Shown here piece after piece: positions 22,430-31,465 of a stretch of DNA of 31,475 nt. Numbering within the stretch: position 1 is the stretch's first letter; each line of letters opens with the position of its first letter. Made by a program: the position numbers and the translations under genes. The notes below the pieces were generated by a model. It saw only the letters and a list, made by a program, of their open reading frames with translations, was not told the origin of the DNA and ran no database searches. This DNA is from Clostridium lundense DSM 17049 (GTDB taxonomy: Bacteria > Bacillota > Clostridia > Clostridiales > Clostridiaceae): contig NZ_JHVC01000030.1 of NCBI RefSeq assembly GCF_000619945.1, forward strand, positions 1 to 31,475. Direction: 5' to 3'.

Positions 22430-23821
22430 CTATACTTTGCTAAACTCTTTAATCCTACCAGATACTATTTTTGAATTTTTTGAGTCCTTTACTATATCAG
22501 TAATTTTTTTATCTGTTTCCCTAGCTAAAATTTTCACTATCTTACTAAAACATTCTGATCCCTTACAATTTCCAAAAGTTACTCCTGTTCGCCTCTTTAT
22601 TCCTTCTACTGTTCGAGCTCCTAGAGGTCTTCTTATAGCATCTACTATTTCTCCTTCAGTTACCTTTTGGCATGTGCAAATTATATTACCATATCTTTTA
22701 TCCATTTTAATTATTTTATTTCTATCTTCATTTGAAAGATCCCTAAATCTATAGAAATCTCTTCTTTTATCTATAAAGTCCTTTTTTAAAACGCAATTTA
22801 TATTGCTTATTATAGTCTCGCATACCATTTTTGCTATAGATGGTGTCATAGTTACCTGACCATAATGCTTACCTACCACTTTTATATATCCTTTATCAAC
22901 TAAACTTTCATCTATTATTATTGTATCCTTATAAGATGGCCATTGATAAAATGCATTTATTTTATTTTCATCAATATCTCCTATTAATTCAGATATCTTT
23001 TTTAAAGTTTCACTGTATCCCAATACATCCTTTGTATTTACAGCAACCATCATATTTCCTTGAACAGTTGGAACAGTTAATATCCTTCTCCTTAATCCAT
23101 TTAATGTAAATAAAATATTGTTGAAATCACCTTTATAATCTTTTTCCAATACAAAATAACTTAAATTACTTTTTTCCTTGTAAATTCTTTCTGAAGTATC
23201 TATACTATAATTTTGACCAGGCGTGGTGTTAATAACCATTTTACATGTGAACTTATTTTTATTTGTTATTACTCTAAATCCTTTTGTTATTTTTTGGATG
23301 TCAATTACCTCTTCTTCTAATCTAAATTTTACTCCATTATCAAAGGCAATTTCCCCATATGCTATTGCTAAATCATATGGACAAACTACTCCAGTATTTT
23401 TTGAATATAATGCCTTACTTACATTTATATTTAAATTAGGTTCTAATTCATATACTTCCTGACTACTTAAAAGATAGATATTCTTTATTCCTCTTTCAAT
23501 TGACCTTTCATACATTTTATTTAATCTTTCTTCATCTTCTTTATTTTCTGCAATTATTAATGACCCACATCTTTTAAAAGGTACATCTATTCTTGTTGAA
23601 AGTTCATCAAACATTTTATTTCCCATCATTTCAAGTTTAGCCATTAAGGTGTCCTCACATTCAACTCCATCATAAACTATAGATGAATTTACCAATGCTA
23701 CATCATCTGCAATGTCGTAATCCTTTTCAATTAGTGCTATATTTAAACTATACTTGGATAATTCATAGGCTACAGCACATCCTATTATACCACCACCTAA
23801 TATAAGAACATCATAATCCAT
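22430..23821 (-). CDS. GlpA-like FAD-dependent oxidoreductase with BFD-type [2Fe-2S] domain
   Basis: A 463-residue flavoprotein of the glycerol-3-phosphate dehydrogenase/DAO family. Residues 1-30 give the FAD-binding Rossmann motif ILGGGIIGCAVAYELSKYS, with the acidic end at IEKD. The DAO-type substrate domain covers to about 350. The C-terminus has a BFD-like [2Fe-2S] domain with C382-x-C384-x34-C419-x4-C424. The likely reaction is oxidation of glycerol-3-phosphate or a related 2-hydroxy or amino compound, passing electrons to a partner. AAAGGA lies before the ATG. It is followed closely by DUF1667. The GlpB-like pyridine-nucleotide flavoprotein that often lies between them is absent. The substrate is therefore uncertain. 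Confidence 0.88.
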   Translation of the reverse strand: MDYDVLILGGGIIGCAVAYELSKYSLNIALIEKDYDIADDVALVNSSIVYDGVECEDTLMAKLEMMGNKMFDELSTRIDVPFKRCGSLIIAENKEDEERLNKMYERSIERGIKNIYLLSSQEVYELEPNLNINVSKALYSKNTGVVCPYDLAIAYGEIAFDNGVKFRLEEEVIDIQKITKGFRVITNKNKFTCKMVINTTPGQNYSIDTSERIYKEKSNLSYFVLEKDYKGDFNNILFTLNGLRRRILTVPTVQGNMMVAVNTKDVLGYSETLKKISELIGDIDENKINAFYQWPSYKDTIIIDESLVDKGYIKVVGKHYGQVTMTPSIAKMVCETIISNINCVLKKDFIDKRRDFYRFRDLSNEDRNKIIKMDKRYGNIICTCQKVTEGEIVDAIRRPLGARTVEGIKRRTGVTFGNCKGSECFSKIVKILARETDKKITDIVKDSKNSKIVSGRIKEFSKV

Positions 23822-23941
23822 ACCATTTCATTCCTTTCGGATGCTAATTTAATTGATTTCCCCCATTAATATTATATTACCTTTTTAGATAAGTGGTATA
23901 GTTTTTAATCATTTTTAATAAATTATAAATAATTTCTAAAA

Positions 23942-26176
23942 TTATTTGTAGATATTTTTATAAGTTATAAGCATCTCCTTTAGTTTTTCCTTATTAATTG
24001 GCTTATTTAATATCAAATTGATATTTCTTGTTATATCATTATTAAAGTTTCCTACCCAACCAGTCATTAAGCAAAAGAAAACATTTTGATTTATTTTCTT
24101 TGCTACATCGCAAACTTGAATTCCATTCATGCCAGGCATTGAAAAATCGCAAAGAATTATATCATATTTTCTTCTCTGTAATTCATCTTCAATATTTGCA
24201 TTACCACAACTTTTTACTTTACATTTTACAATAGATTTTATCATATCAGCTATAACATTTCTTATTTGTTGTTGATCATCTATAATAAGTATATTTCCTT
24301 CAAATTCTACTTTATCTTCATTGATATTTCTACTTACTTCGTTAACATCATCACAAATAGGTAACTCTATGTAAAAATATGTTCCCAAATTTTCCTTACT
24401 TTCTATTTTTATAGAGCCTCCATGATCTTGTATTATTTTATAAGATACACTAAGACCTAATCCAGAACCCTTGTTACCCTTAGTTGTAAAAAATGGTTCA
24501 AATGCCCTCTTTATTACATCTTCGTTCATTCCCATACCATTATCTCTTATTTGAATACTAACCATTTTATCTTTATTTTCTGTAATTATTTCTATTTTGC
24601 CGCCCTTGGTCATGGCATCTATAGCATTTCTTATTATATTTATAAATACTTCTCTTAATTCTGTTTCATTTCCTCTAACTTTTTCTCCCGACTTCAAATT
24701 TGATACCATATTTATATTTATTCCATTTAATGCACTTTCAGTAAGCCATTTATTTTTTGTTAAATCTATAGCGTCTAACATAATATCATCTATATTAAAT
24801 ATTTCTAATTTATTTCTTGTATTATATTGTTTAGTAAAACTCTTTACTTTGTTAGCTATATTTATGCCATCATACGCACATATTTCTATTATTTTAAGTT
24901 GTTTTATTATATTTTTATCTTCTATATTACTATCTTTTAAAAGCTGAATAGATCCAATTATAGGCGTTAATATATTATTTATATCATGAGCTATTCCCGC
25001 TGCCATTTCTCCCATAGCCCTAAGTTTTTCATTTTCGATAAGCTTATTTTGAAGATCAGAAAATTTATTTTGTTCCTGTATTAAATAAAAGGCTGTTCTG
25101 CATATAGATTCAATATAATCTATATCTTCCTTCGATATTCTTTTATTATTTTCATATCTACCTAACCATATAGTACCTTTTATATCTTCATAATAATCTA
25201 CATAAATAGCTATACAACAATATAATGATAAGTTGGTAAACGTCTCTTTTAACTTTATGTCCTCTAATTCATTAAAATCTATAAATATACTAGAGCATTT
25301 ACTAACAATTTCTGAATTCATCATATTATGATATGTAATTAAATTTTTATCATTTATCATATAGTATTTATGCCTTTTAGTAATTCCAAAGCAGCTATCT
25401 AAACCAATTACATTTTCCTTTAGCTTTTCCGTTGTATACATTATACAAAAGTCTACATTACAAATATCTTTTATTTTATTTAATATTATACTTTTAAACC
25501 CATCCTTGTCCGATGTTTTAGGTATATTGGAAAACATATCATTAAATAGTACTAAATTTTTATTTTGATATTTTAACTGTGCATTAGAATTTAAAATCCA
25601 AAGTATTCTGCTAATATTTTCACTACAATTAAAATATATTTCTTTATTTCTATCAAAAATAACCATATTATTAAAATTCAAACACAATCTTTCCAATAAG
25701 TTTACATTATAATTATAATTATCTATATATACCATATTGGTAACCTTTGAATTTGAATAAGAAAAAATGTTTTCTACACACCTGTTTAATTCCTTAAATT
25801 TTCCCATTCTTTTTGCAAAATTTTTAAAATCCCATATTATATTTATCTTTTCTTTTGTCTTGGCTGTATAACTCAATATTTCTAATAATTCATCAGAATT
25901 AACATTAAAATTTACAGGATCATATAACTTTATGCCTAGTATTCCATTATTTATACTATGTGTAATTATATCTGAATTAGAATAAAATATTTCCTCTAAA
26001 TCTTTGTAAATTATATCATCAGTAAATATTAATACTTTTTCATTTTTATATAATGCCTTTGATATATATTCTTTTATAAAAATAGGAAAATTATTTGTAT
26101 TTAGAAATTCTGTACTTATACATAATACCTTTTTTGATTTGTTTTCTTCTATTACCCTTTTATATGTATAGCTCAT
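23942..26176 (-). CDS. Hybrid sensor histidine kinase with MEDS-like, GAF and receiver domains
   Basis: A 744-residue soluble protein with no transmembrane segment. Residues about 10-180 resemble the MEDS sensory fold (KKVLCIS, KALYKNEKVLIFTDD, final VTNMVYIDNYNYNVNLLE). Residues about 215-365 look GAF-like. HisKA follows with phospho-acceptor H397 in GEMAAGIAHDINN, then HATPase_c with N box NIIRNAIDAM, DNGMGM and GSGLGLSVSYKI. A C-terminal receiver domain has the phospho-acceptor D677 in IILCDFSMPGMNG. No DNA-binding output is attached. The start ATG 26174-26176 is five bases after GAGGT; the frame extends 12 codons further but lacks a ribosome site. It is 120 bases upstream of the FAD oxidoreductase gene on the same strand, which may be a target. 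The MEDS assignment is tentative. Confidence 0.88.
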   Translation of the reverse strand: MSYTYKRVIEENKSKKVLCISTEFLNTNNFPIFIKEYISKALYKNEKVLIFTDDIIYKDLEEIFYSNSDIITHSINNGILGIKLYDPVNFNVNSDELLEILSYTAKTKEKINIIWDFKNFAKRMGKFKELNRCVENIFSYSNSKVTNMVYIDNYNYNVNLLERLCLNFNNMVIFDRNKEIYFNCSENISRILWILNSNAQLKYQNKNLVLFNDMFSNIPKTSDKDGFKSIILNKIKDICNVDFCIMYTTEKLKENVIGLDSCFGITKRHKYYMINDKNLITYHNMMNSEIVSKCSSIFIDFNELEDIKLKETFTNLSLYCCIAIYVDYYEDIKGTIWLGRYENNKRISKEDIDYIESICRTAFYLIQEQNKFSDLQNKLIENEKLRAMGEMAAGIAHDINNILTPIIGSIQLLKDSNIEDKNIIKQLKIIEICAYDGINIANKVKSFTKQYNTRNKLEIFNIDDIMLDAIDLTKNKWLTESALNGININMVSNLKSGEKVRGNETELREVFINIIRNAIDAMTKGGKIEIITENKDKMVSIQIRDNGMGMNEDVIKRAFEPFFTTKGNKGSGLGLSVSYKIIQDHGGSIKIESKENLGTYFYIELPICDDVNEVSRNINEDKVEFEGNILIIDDQQQIRNVIADMIKSIVKCKVKSCGNANIEDELQRRKYDIILCDFSMPGMNGIQVCDVAKKINQNVFFCLMTGWVGNFNNDITRNINLILNKPINKEKLKEMLITYKNIYK

Positions 26177-26258
26177 AATATACCTCACACAAATAAATTC
26201 TAAAATTAACATTCAACACCATTATATTAAAATCCTCTTATTTTATATAAAAAGTGCT

Positions 26259-26293
26259 AAAAAAATAAGTATTTTTTTAATACTTATTTTTTT
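26259..26293 (-). terminator. Terminator after the UPF0182 gene
   Basis: AAAAAAATAAGTATT pairs with AATACTTATTTTTTT around a 5-base loop. On both strands the 3' arm is a T-run, so it may work in both directions; on the minus strand it ends the niaR-DUF362-UPF0182 transcript before the kinase gene. Confidence 0.8.
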
Positions 26294-26320
26294 AATAGAC
26301 ACAATATGACTAATATTAAT

Positions 26321-29023
26321 TTATTTTGCCATATTTTCCAGCATCTTACCTAACCTTCCAATATATTCACCATATTTAGTCCAATCACCATCTTTTTGAG
26401 CTTGTATTGCCTTATTATATATTTCCTTAGCTTCTTTTATCCCTTGGATCTTACCTTTATCTACACTATTGCTTTCGCTCTTTTCTTTCACATTATTGCC
26501 ATTTATATTGAAAAGCTGATTTAGTGCTGAATTTATATTTTCAGCCAATACTACCTTATCTCCATATGATAAAATTACTCTTTTAACTTCCGGTGCACTA
26601 TTCTTCCCATTAGCTCTTAAGTACATTGATTCTATATATAACAATGAATTATTTACAGGTACTATTATTGTATCACCAAATTGTACATGAGATCCTCCTG
26701 CATCCCAAAGAGATAATTCTTTTGATATCAATGGGTCTTGCTTTAATTTTTGTTTAAAGAAGTAAGGACTATATATAGTTTTATGCGAAGGCAAGCTATA
26801 CATGACAAATTTTCCATAATTGCCACGATCCATCCTAGCCCCTAAAATTGATGACATAGTGTTTCTATCTTTCATATTAAAGTATTCAAGCAGTACCATT
26901 TCTTCTGATTTTTCACCCTTAAGTTTCATTATTACACACGGTGACTCACTAACGGATTTTTCTGTTTCTACCAATTTCTGATTTTTTGAAATTTCCCATA
27001 AATCATCACCATTTAAAAACGCCATAGGATCTGTCATATGATACTTTTCTAGCACATTACATTGTATTTTAAATATATCTTCTGGATATTTAAAGTGCTG
27101 TCTTATACCTTCTGGAAGAGTATTAAAGTCTTTAAATAAGTTTTTGAATATCTTTGAATAGCTCATAACTATTGGATCATTTTTATCAACTATATAAAAA
27201 CTCACATCCCCATCTAATGCATCTACAACTACTTTTACAGAATTTCTAATATAATTTATATTATTATACGGCTGAGAATAAGGATATCTGTTAGAGGTGG
27301 TATAAGCATCTATTATCCAATATAACCTGTCATTATATATAGTTATATATGGGTCCTTATCATATACTAAAAATGGTGCTATTTTGTTTACTCTATCTAT
27401 TATGTTTCTATTTAATAATATTCTACTATCCCTTGTTATATCTCTTGAAAAAATAAAATTAAAATTTCTCTCACTAATTGCAAATAGCAACTTGTTAAAA
27501 AAAGTCATCCTAATTCCTGACTTTCCATCATACTCATTTATTTTATTATCTCCACCCTTAGGATAATCAAATTCTTTTAGCTTTGTATTAACTATAGCAT
27601 AATCATTGGTTTTTTCTCCAAAATAAATTCTAGGATTTTTTAATGATATGTTTGTATTATTTTCTGGTGGTATATCTTTTATTAAAAAGTCAGGTTGTCC
27701 ATCAGATGTTACTGAATTAACTTTACTCATAGCAACACCATAACCATGTGTATAAATTAAATGCCTATTTTGCCAAGTATCAGGATCTATATTTTGAAGA
27801 TTAAGTTCCCTTGGAGATATAAATACCTGAACATACTTATCTTTTATTTTATACCTATCTATGTCCATGTCATTAAATATATAGTATGGTCTTATAGTTT
27901 GATACTGATTGTAAAATTCCAACGCAGGTTCAAAAGCATTTATTCTTATATTATCTATAATATCTTTATTAGCCTTAATATCTTCATTGGTTAGATCATT
28001 TTTTACATCAAGTTGTATTTCTTGTATATTATCTATATTAAAAGCTTTTCTTGTGTAATCTATATTATACTTTATGTAATTTTCCTCTAATTTTTTTTCA
28101 TTGGACTTTACAAGAAATGTTTGTACCAAATTAGAAACTAATCCCTCTGATAATATTAAAATTAATATTATTGATATAGATATTACTATAGGTTTTATCC
28201 TTTTCCTCAATACACTTAAAAAAACTACTATAGAAGCAATCAAAGAAACAACAATTATTATCTTATAAAATATTAAAGTAACATGTATATCAGTATAACT
28301 TGCACCATACGCCACTCCTCGTGGGCTATATACTAAATTCCAAGATTTTATGAGAAAACCTAATGAAAGAAATAATAATATAAGTGCTGAAATTATGGCT
28401 AATTGTCTGCCAGCAAATGTAGTAATTCCACTTTTTATTTCTTGCACATTGGAAAAAATATTTTTAGAATTACCATACTGAACTTTATCCTTAATATCCA
28501 ATAAAAAATAAATTACAAGTGTCACTAATACCAAAAATATTAAAAGTGACATTATTGCAGTATATGTTGATTCTATGAGTGGTAATTTGAATATATAAAA
28601 AGATACATCATTATTAAAAATCGGATCCTTGACTTTAAAATCTATGGAATTGGTAAATTGAATAATATTGTACCAGTATTCATTAGAAAAAATATACGCT
28701 GTAATAAAAGATACTATAAAATCTACTAGAAAGAATATTTTATCCTCCCTTTTTCTTTTTTTAGTATCTAACTCCAATTCCTTTTTTAATTTAAATATAC
28801 TTTTTTTTAGTGTACTATAATAAGTCCAAATGCATAAAAAAACTATAATAAATGATGGTATTAATAATTTAGCTACAGCTATAAGTTTAGTAAAATATAC
28901 TGATAAATATGATACCTCTTTAAACCATTCTATATTTATAATAAAGCTTGATATTCTATTAAAAAATACAACAATCAAAAGTACAATTAATATAAATGAT
29001 ATAGTTGTTATACCTTTTTTCAA
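26321..29023 (-). CDS. UPF0182 family large membrane protein
   Basis: About 900 residues. The first 305 residues contain seven transmembrane helices (for example FILIVLLIVVFF, LLIPSFIIVFLCIWTYY, AIMSLLIFLVLVTLVIYFLL). The remaining ~600 residues form a conserved domain expected outside the membrane, with family stretches such as YTHGYGVAMSKVN and IDAYTTSNRYPYS. The function of UPF0182/COG1615 is unknown. The preferred start is TTG at 29021-29023, eight bases after AGGAGG; the upstream GTG (29030-29032) is the GTG of that ribosome site. It follows the DUF362 gene by a few bases, so the two are co-transcribed and probably coupled. The C-terminal tail (KEAKEIYNKAIQAQKDGDW) is a short helical repeat-like region. 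Confidence 0.92.
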   Translation of the reverse strand: MKKGITTISFILIVLLIVVFFNRISSFIINIEWFKEVSYLSVYFTKLIAVAKLLIPSFIIVFLCIWTYYSTLKKSIFKLKKELELDTKKRKREDKIFFLVDFIVSFITAYIFSNEYWYNIIQFTNSIDFKVKDPIFNNDVSFYIFKLPLIESTYTAIMSLLIFLVLVTLVIYFLLDIKDKVQYGNSKNIFSNVQEIKSGITTFAGRQLAIISALILLFLSLGFLIKSWNLVYSPRGVAYGASYTDIHVTLIFYKIIIVVSLIASIVVFLSVLRKRIKPIVISISIILILILSEGLVSNLVQTFLVKSNEKKLEENYIKYNIDYTRKAFNIDNIQEIQLDVKNDLTNEDIKANKDIIDNIRINAFEPALEFYNQYQTIRPYYIFNDMDIDRYKIKDKYVQVFISPRELNLQNIDPDTWQNRHLIYTHGYGVAMSKVNSVTSDGQPDFLIKDIPPENNTNISLKNPRIYFGEKTNDYAIVNTKLKEFDYPKGGDNKINEYDGKSGIRMTFFNKLLFAISERNFNFIFSRDITRDSRILLNRNIIDRVNKIAPFLVYDKDPYITIYNDRLYWIIDAYTTSNRYPYSQPYNNINYIRNSVKVVVDALDGDVSFYIVDKNDPIVMSYSKIFKNLFKDFNTLPEGIRQHFKYPEDIFKIQCNVLEKYHMTDPMAFLNGDDLWEISKNQKLVETEKSVSESPCVIMKLKGEKSEEMVLLEYFNMKDRNTMSSILGARMDRGNYGKFVMYSLPSHKTIYSPYFFKQKLKQDPLISKELSLWDAGGSHVQFGDTIIVPVNNSLLYIESMYLRANGKNSAPEVKRVILSYGDKVVLAENINSALNQLFNINGNNVKEKSESNSVDKGKIQGIKEAKEIYNKAIQAQKDGDWTKYGEYIGRLGKMLENMAK

Positions 29024-29028
29024 AAAAT

Positions 29029-30192
29029 TCACCTCCTATCCATTCGAAGTATTTTCCCCAATCTATTATACTTAACTTCAATAGCTCCAACTGGGCATAA
29101 CTCTTGACAACAAAAACACCTTATACACTGATCCATTTTCCAATCAGGCATTATTTGGCCATTATTATTGATCATATATATTGCTTTAGGATTCTCAGGA
29201 CACACTTCAAGACACCTCTTACAGCCTATGCACCTATCCTTTTTAAGCGAAGGATAAGGTGCTATCATTCCTCTTAAAAAATTCGTAACTGTAGGATTTA
29301 TAAAATAAAAATTGCCTCCTTTTCTACATAACTTAAAATTCTTTGCTTTTAAATCCTCTATTTTTTCTCCTATTACCTCTATGTTTTCTGGTAATACTGC
29401 GCCATATTTATGATCATAAACCTCTTTAAGTACAGGTATATCCAAAGGATTATCATACCCTATCAATCTTACTGCAACAGAGTCTACAGCTGTTATACTT
29501 TTTCCCATTATAATAGTATTTAAACTATATGGATCTCCGCTTTTAGGCCCATTTCCCTCCATAGCTACTATTCCATCTAAAATTGCAAAATCTGTTCCTA
29601 CAACAGTATTTAAATCTAGTAACATCTTACAAAAATTATTAGCATCAGGCATTCTTGTATGCCAAGTAGCCTTTTGTGTACCTGGTACACAACCAAACTG
29701 ATTTTTTATTGCTCCTGTATAATATGCCATAGCATGAGTTTTTAATTTAGGAAGAGTAATTAATATATCAGTCTCATAAGCAGCCCTTGCAACATTCCAT
29801 GACTTACAAAGTATTGAATCATCTAATTTCACATGAACCGATTCCTTAAAATCTTCAAATTGTATATTATATTTTTCAGCTATACCTAAAAGTCCTGATC
29901 TTTCTGCTGCCCTTTGAGAATCACCAAACCCTGGGGAATCTCCGAAACTTATATTAGTAGAATAATCCTTTAAGATTCTTATGACAGCTTCAAAAACCGT
30001 ATAATGAGTAACTACAGGTGATCCTGCTTTTTCTATACTTAACATATTAGGTTTTAATAAAACTTTACTATTATATGGTATTAGTTTTTTTAAAAAACTA
30101 TCTCCCCCTAAAAATTCAAATCCCTCTCTTAACTTTTTTTCAATTAAATTCACATCATATTCATCACATCTTAAAAGCGCAACTTTTTCCAT
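29029..30192 (-). CDS. DUF362 protein with two 4Fe-4S ferredoxin clusters
   Basis: A 387-residue protein. Residues about 1-300 form the DUF362 domain, with conserved KPNM, GDSPGFGDSQRAAE and the DILITLPKLKTHAMAYYTG block. The C-terminal 315-370 is an 8Fe ferredoxin: cluster one C321-x2-C324-x2-C327-x3-C331, cluster two C356-x2-C359-x2-C362-x3-C366. The extra C361 sits inside the second motif. The DUF362 family has no settled function; an electron-transfer role is likely. GGAGAT lies before the ATG. It starts 16 bases after niaR and runs directly into the UPF0182 gene. Confidence 0.9.
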   Translation of the reverse strand: MEKVALLRCDEYDVNLIEKKLREGFEFLGGDSFLKKLIPYNSKVLLKPNMLSIEKAGSPVVTHYTVFEAVIRILKDYSTNISFGDSPGFGDSQRAAERSGLLGIAEKYNIQFEDFKESVHVKLDDSILCKSWNVARAAYETDILITLPKLKTHAMAYYTGAIKNQFGCVPGTQKATWHTRMPDANNFCKMLLDLNTVVGTDFAILDGIVAMEGNGPKSGDPYSLNTIIMGKSITAVDSVAVRLIGYDNPLDIPVLKEVYDHKYGAVLPENIEVIGEKIEDLKAKNFKLCRKGGNFYFINPTVTNFLRGMIAPYPSLKKDRCIGCKRCLEVCPENPKAIYMINNNGQIMPDWKMDQCIRCFCCQELCPVGAIEVKYNRLGKILRMDRR

Positions 30193-30208
30193 TAGATTAT
30201 CTCCATTC

Positions 30209-30724
30209 TTACCCTTCTATTAAATACCCTTTACTTTTTAACTCCTCTATTATTTGTGTCATTTGCTCTTCATTATCAGTGAATATAGTATGTAAATGTA
30301 TACCATTCGTAAGGACAAGTAGTGGCTCAGCTTTATGGTTCTTAAATTTATTTATAAAGCTTTCTATATCATATAAATTTTTAATCATAAGCATAGCCTT
30401 AATTTCTCCATATAAAGGATGATCTATTATAACATCTCTCACAATTCCGCCATACTTAATTATTGTTTGTAATTCATCTTTTATTTGATCTGAGTTATGA
30501 GCTAAAGCTAAAATTTTAGAATAATAATTTTCTCCATCTTTATTTATTATATACCCTTCTGGAGTAGCTATTATATCAATTCCTTTTGCTCTTAATATAG
30601 CAATATCTTTTACTATTACTTGCCTCGTTATTCCTAATTCATCTGCTAGTTGCTGTCCCTTTAAAGGTTTAGTACTCTTAATAAGCAATTTTTTTATATA
30701 TTCTCTTCTTTCTATTGAATCCAT
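30209..30724 (-). CDS. niaR: Transcriptional repressor NiaR (niacin-responsive)
   Basis: A 171-residue repressor of niacin/NAD genes. Residues about 4-62 form the helix-turn-helix (GQQLADELGITRQVIVKDI, then GYII). The C-terminal 3H domain has H76, E84, H143 and H145, which correspond with a shift of three to the metal-binding residues known for the Thermotoga orthologue (recalled, not checked). H102 in IDHPLYGEI is the third conserved His of the 3H name. AGGAGG precedes the ATG. It heads the niaR-DUF362-UPF0182 unit; no NAD synthesis or niacin transport gene is adjacent. A terminator-like hairpin lies just upstream at 30741-30773. Confidence 0.92.
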   Translation of the reverse strand: MDSIERREYIKKLLIKSTKPLKGQQLADELGITRQVIVKDIAILRAKGIDIIATPEGYIINKDGENYYSKILALAHNSDQIKDELQTIIKYGGIVRDVIIDHPLYGEIKAMLMIKNLYDIESFINKFKNHKAEPLLVLTNGIHLHTIFTDNEEQMTQIIEELKSKGYLIEG

Positions 30725-30740
30725 AGTATTTAAACCTCCT

Positions 30741-30773
30741 AAAAAAGCTCGCTACTTTATACTTAGTAAGCTA
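30741..30773 (-). terminator. Terminator between HD-domain gene and niaR
   Basis: On the minus strand AGCTT-A-CTA pairs with TAG-C-GAGCT (one mismatch, one G-U pair), followed by six T. It begins at the HD gene's stop codon and ends just before the niaR ribosome site. Confidence 0.55.
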
Positions 30774-31271
30774 ATTTTTATCATCACAAAATCTTAATAT
30801 ATTTAGTTCCTTATTTTCAATTATGGATTTATTATGATGATTTTTTATTAGATATAAAAAACTTTCATCATACCCTTTATTTTTCAATATACAATATCCC
30901 TTTTCAGCATGATTATAATATGCATCTATTTTCTTTAAACTCGAATATCTTTTAATTTTGCCTTTAGATAATCCATCTAAAATAACTAAAATTGATTTAT
31001 CAACTACATTTAATTTATATGTAACCTTCCCTATATCATGAAGAAGGGCAACTTTAATTAACTTATTTTTATCTAAATTTTCTTTGCTATCTTTGCATAT
31101 CTGATCTATATCATAAGCTACTCTTACTGAGTGTTTTTGCTCATCTATGGAAAGTTTATTGAAAAGGTTACTTTCATAGTCATTTAGATATTTTTTCACA
31201 AAAGATTTATCCTTATTATTCATTTTATCTGTCATACATTGGTAGAATTGTTTTACCCTATACATATTCAT
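30771..31271 (-). CDS. HD-domain phosphohydrolase family protein
   Basis: A 166-residue soluble protein. HD-domain residues are visible in order: H47 (QKHSVRVA), H78-D79 (LLHDIGKV), H121 (YNHAEKGY), H145-H146 (KNHHNK) and D163-D164 at the end (LRFCDD). This is the complete set for a metal-dependent phosphohydrolase with one or two metal ions. The substrate is unknown; small stand-alone members occur in many clostridia. GAGGAG lies seven to eight bases before the ATG. It stands between tRNA-Ala(TGC) and niaR on the same strand, with a probable terminator after it. Confidence 0.87.
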   Translation of the reverse strand: MNMYRVKQFYQCMTDKMNNKDKSFVKKYLNDYESNLFNKLSIDEQKHSVRVAYDIDQICKDSKENLDKNKLIKVALLHDIGKVTYKLNVVDKSILVILDGLSKGKIKRYSSLKKIDAYYNHAEKGYCILKNKGYDESFLYLIKNHHNKSIIENKELNILRFCDDKN

Positions 31272-31352
31272 ATATATTCTCCTCTGTACTTATATATCCT
31301 CTTTAATTCTAATATATTAGTTACAATTTGTATATTAACAATTTGTAAACGA

Positions 31353-31385
31353 AAAAAAGTTCATGGTAATTACCATGAACTTTTT
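31353..31385 (-). terminator. Terminator after tRNA-Ala(TGC)
   Basis: A perfect palindrome of 16-base arms, AAAAAGTTCATGGTAA / TTACCATGAACTTTTT (31354-31385), with a T-run on the minus strand. It lies directly after the tRNA. Confidence 0.92.
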
Positions 31386-31386
31386 A

Positions 31387-31462
31387 TGGTGGAGATAAGG
31401 AGATTCGAACTCCTGACCCCCTGCTTGCAAGGCAGGTGCTCTCCCAACTGAGCTATACCCCC
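31387..31462 (-). tRNA. tRNA-Ala (anticodon TGC)
   Basis: A 76-base cloverleaf including encoded CCA. The 5' end is GGGGGTATAGCTCAGTTGGG; anticodon stem CCTGC/GCAGG with loop CTTGCAA gives TGC. Acceptor pairing GGGGGTA with TATCTCC includes G-U pairs, discriminator A. It is the last gene of a tRNA transcript that enters from beyond the right edge. Confidence 0.93.
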
Positions 31463-31465
31463 ATA

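Noticed and set aside
23880..23910. ACC-N14-GGT inverted pattern near the FAD oxidoreductase promoter
   Set aside because: Arms are too short and imperfect to call an operator.
23927..23947. AAATAATTT-CTA-AAATTATTT palindrome at the kinase stop codon
   Set aside because: Pure A/T, no U-run; likely chance in such AT-rich sequence.
22154..24947. Several plus-strand open frames of 62-116 codons
   Set aside because: Antisense to the DUF1667, FAD oxidoreductase and histidine kinase genes; composition reflects the complementary AT-rich codons.
31239..31451. 70-codon plus-strand open frame
   Set aside because: It runs over the terminator and tRNA-Ala(TGC) on the opposite strand.
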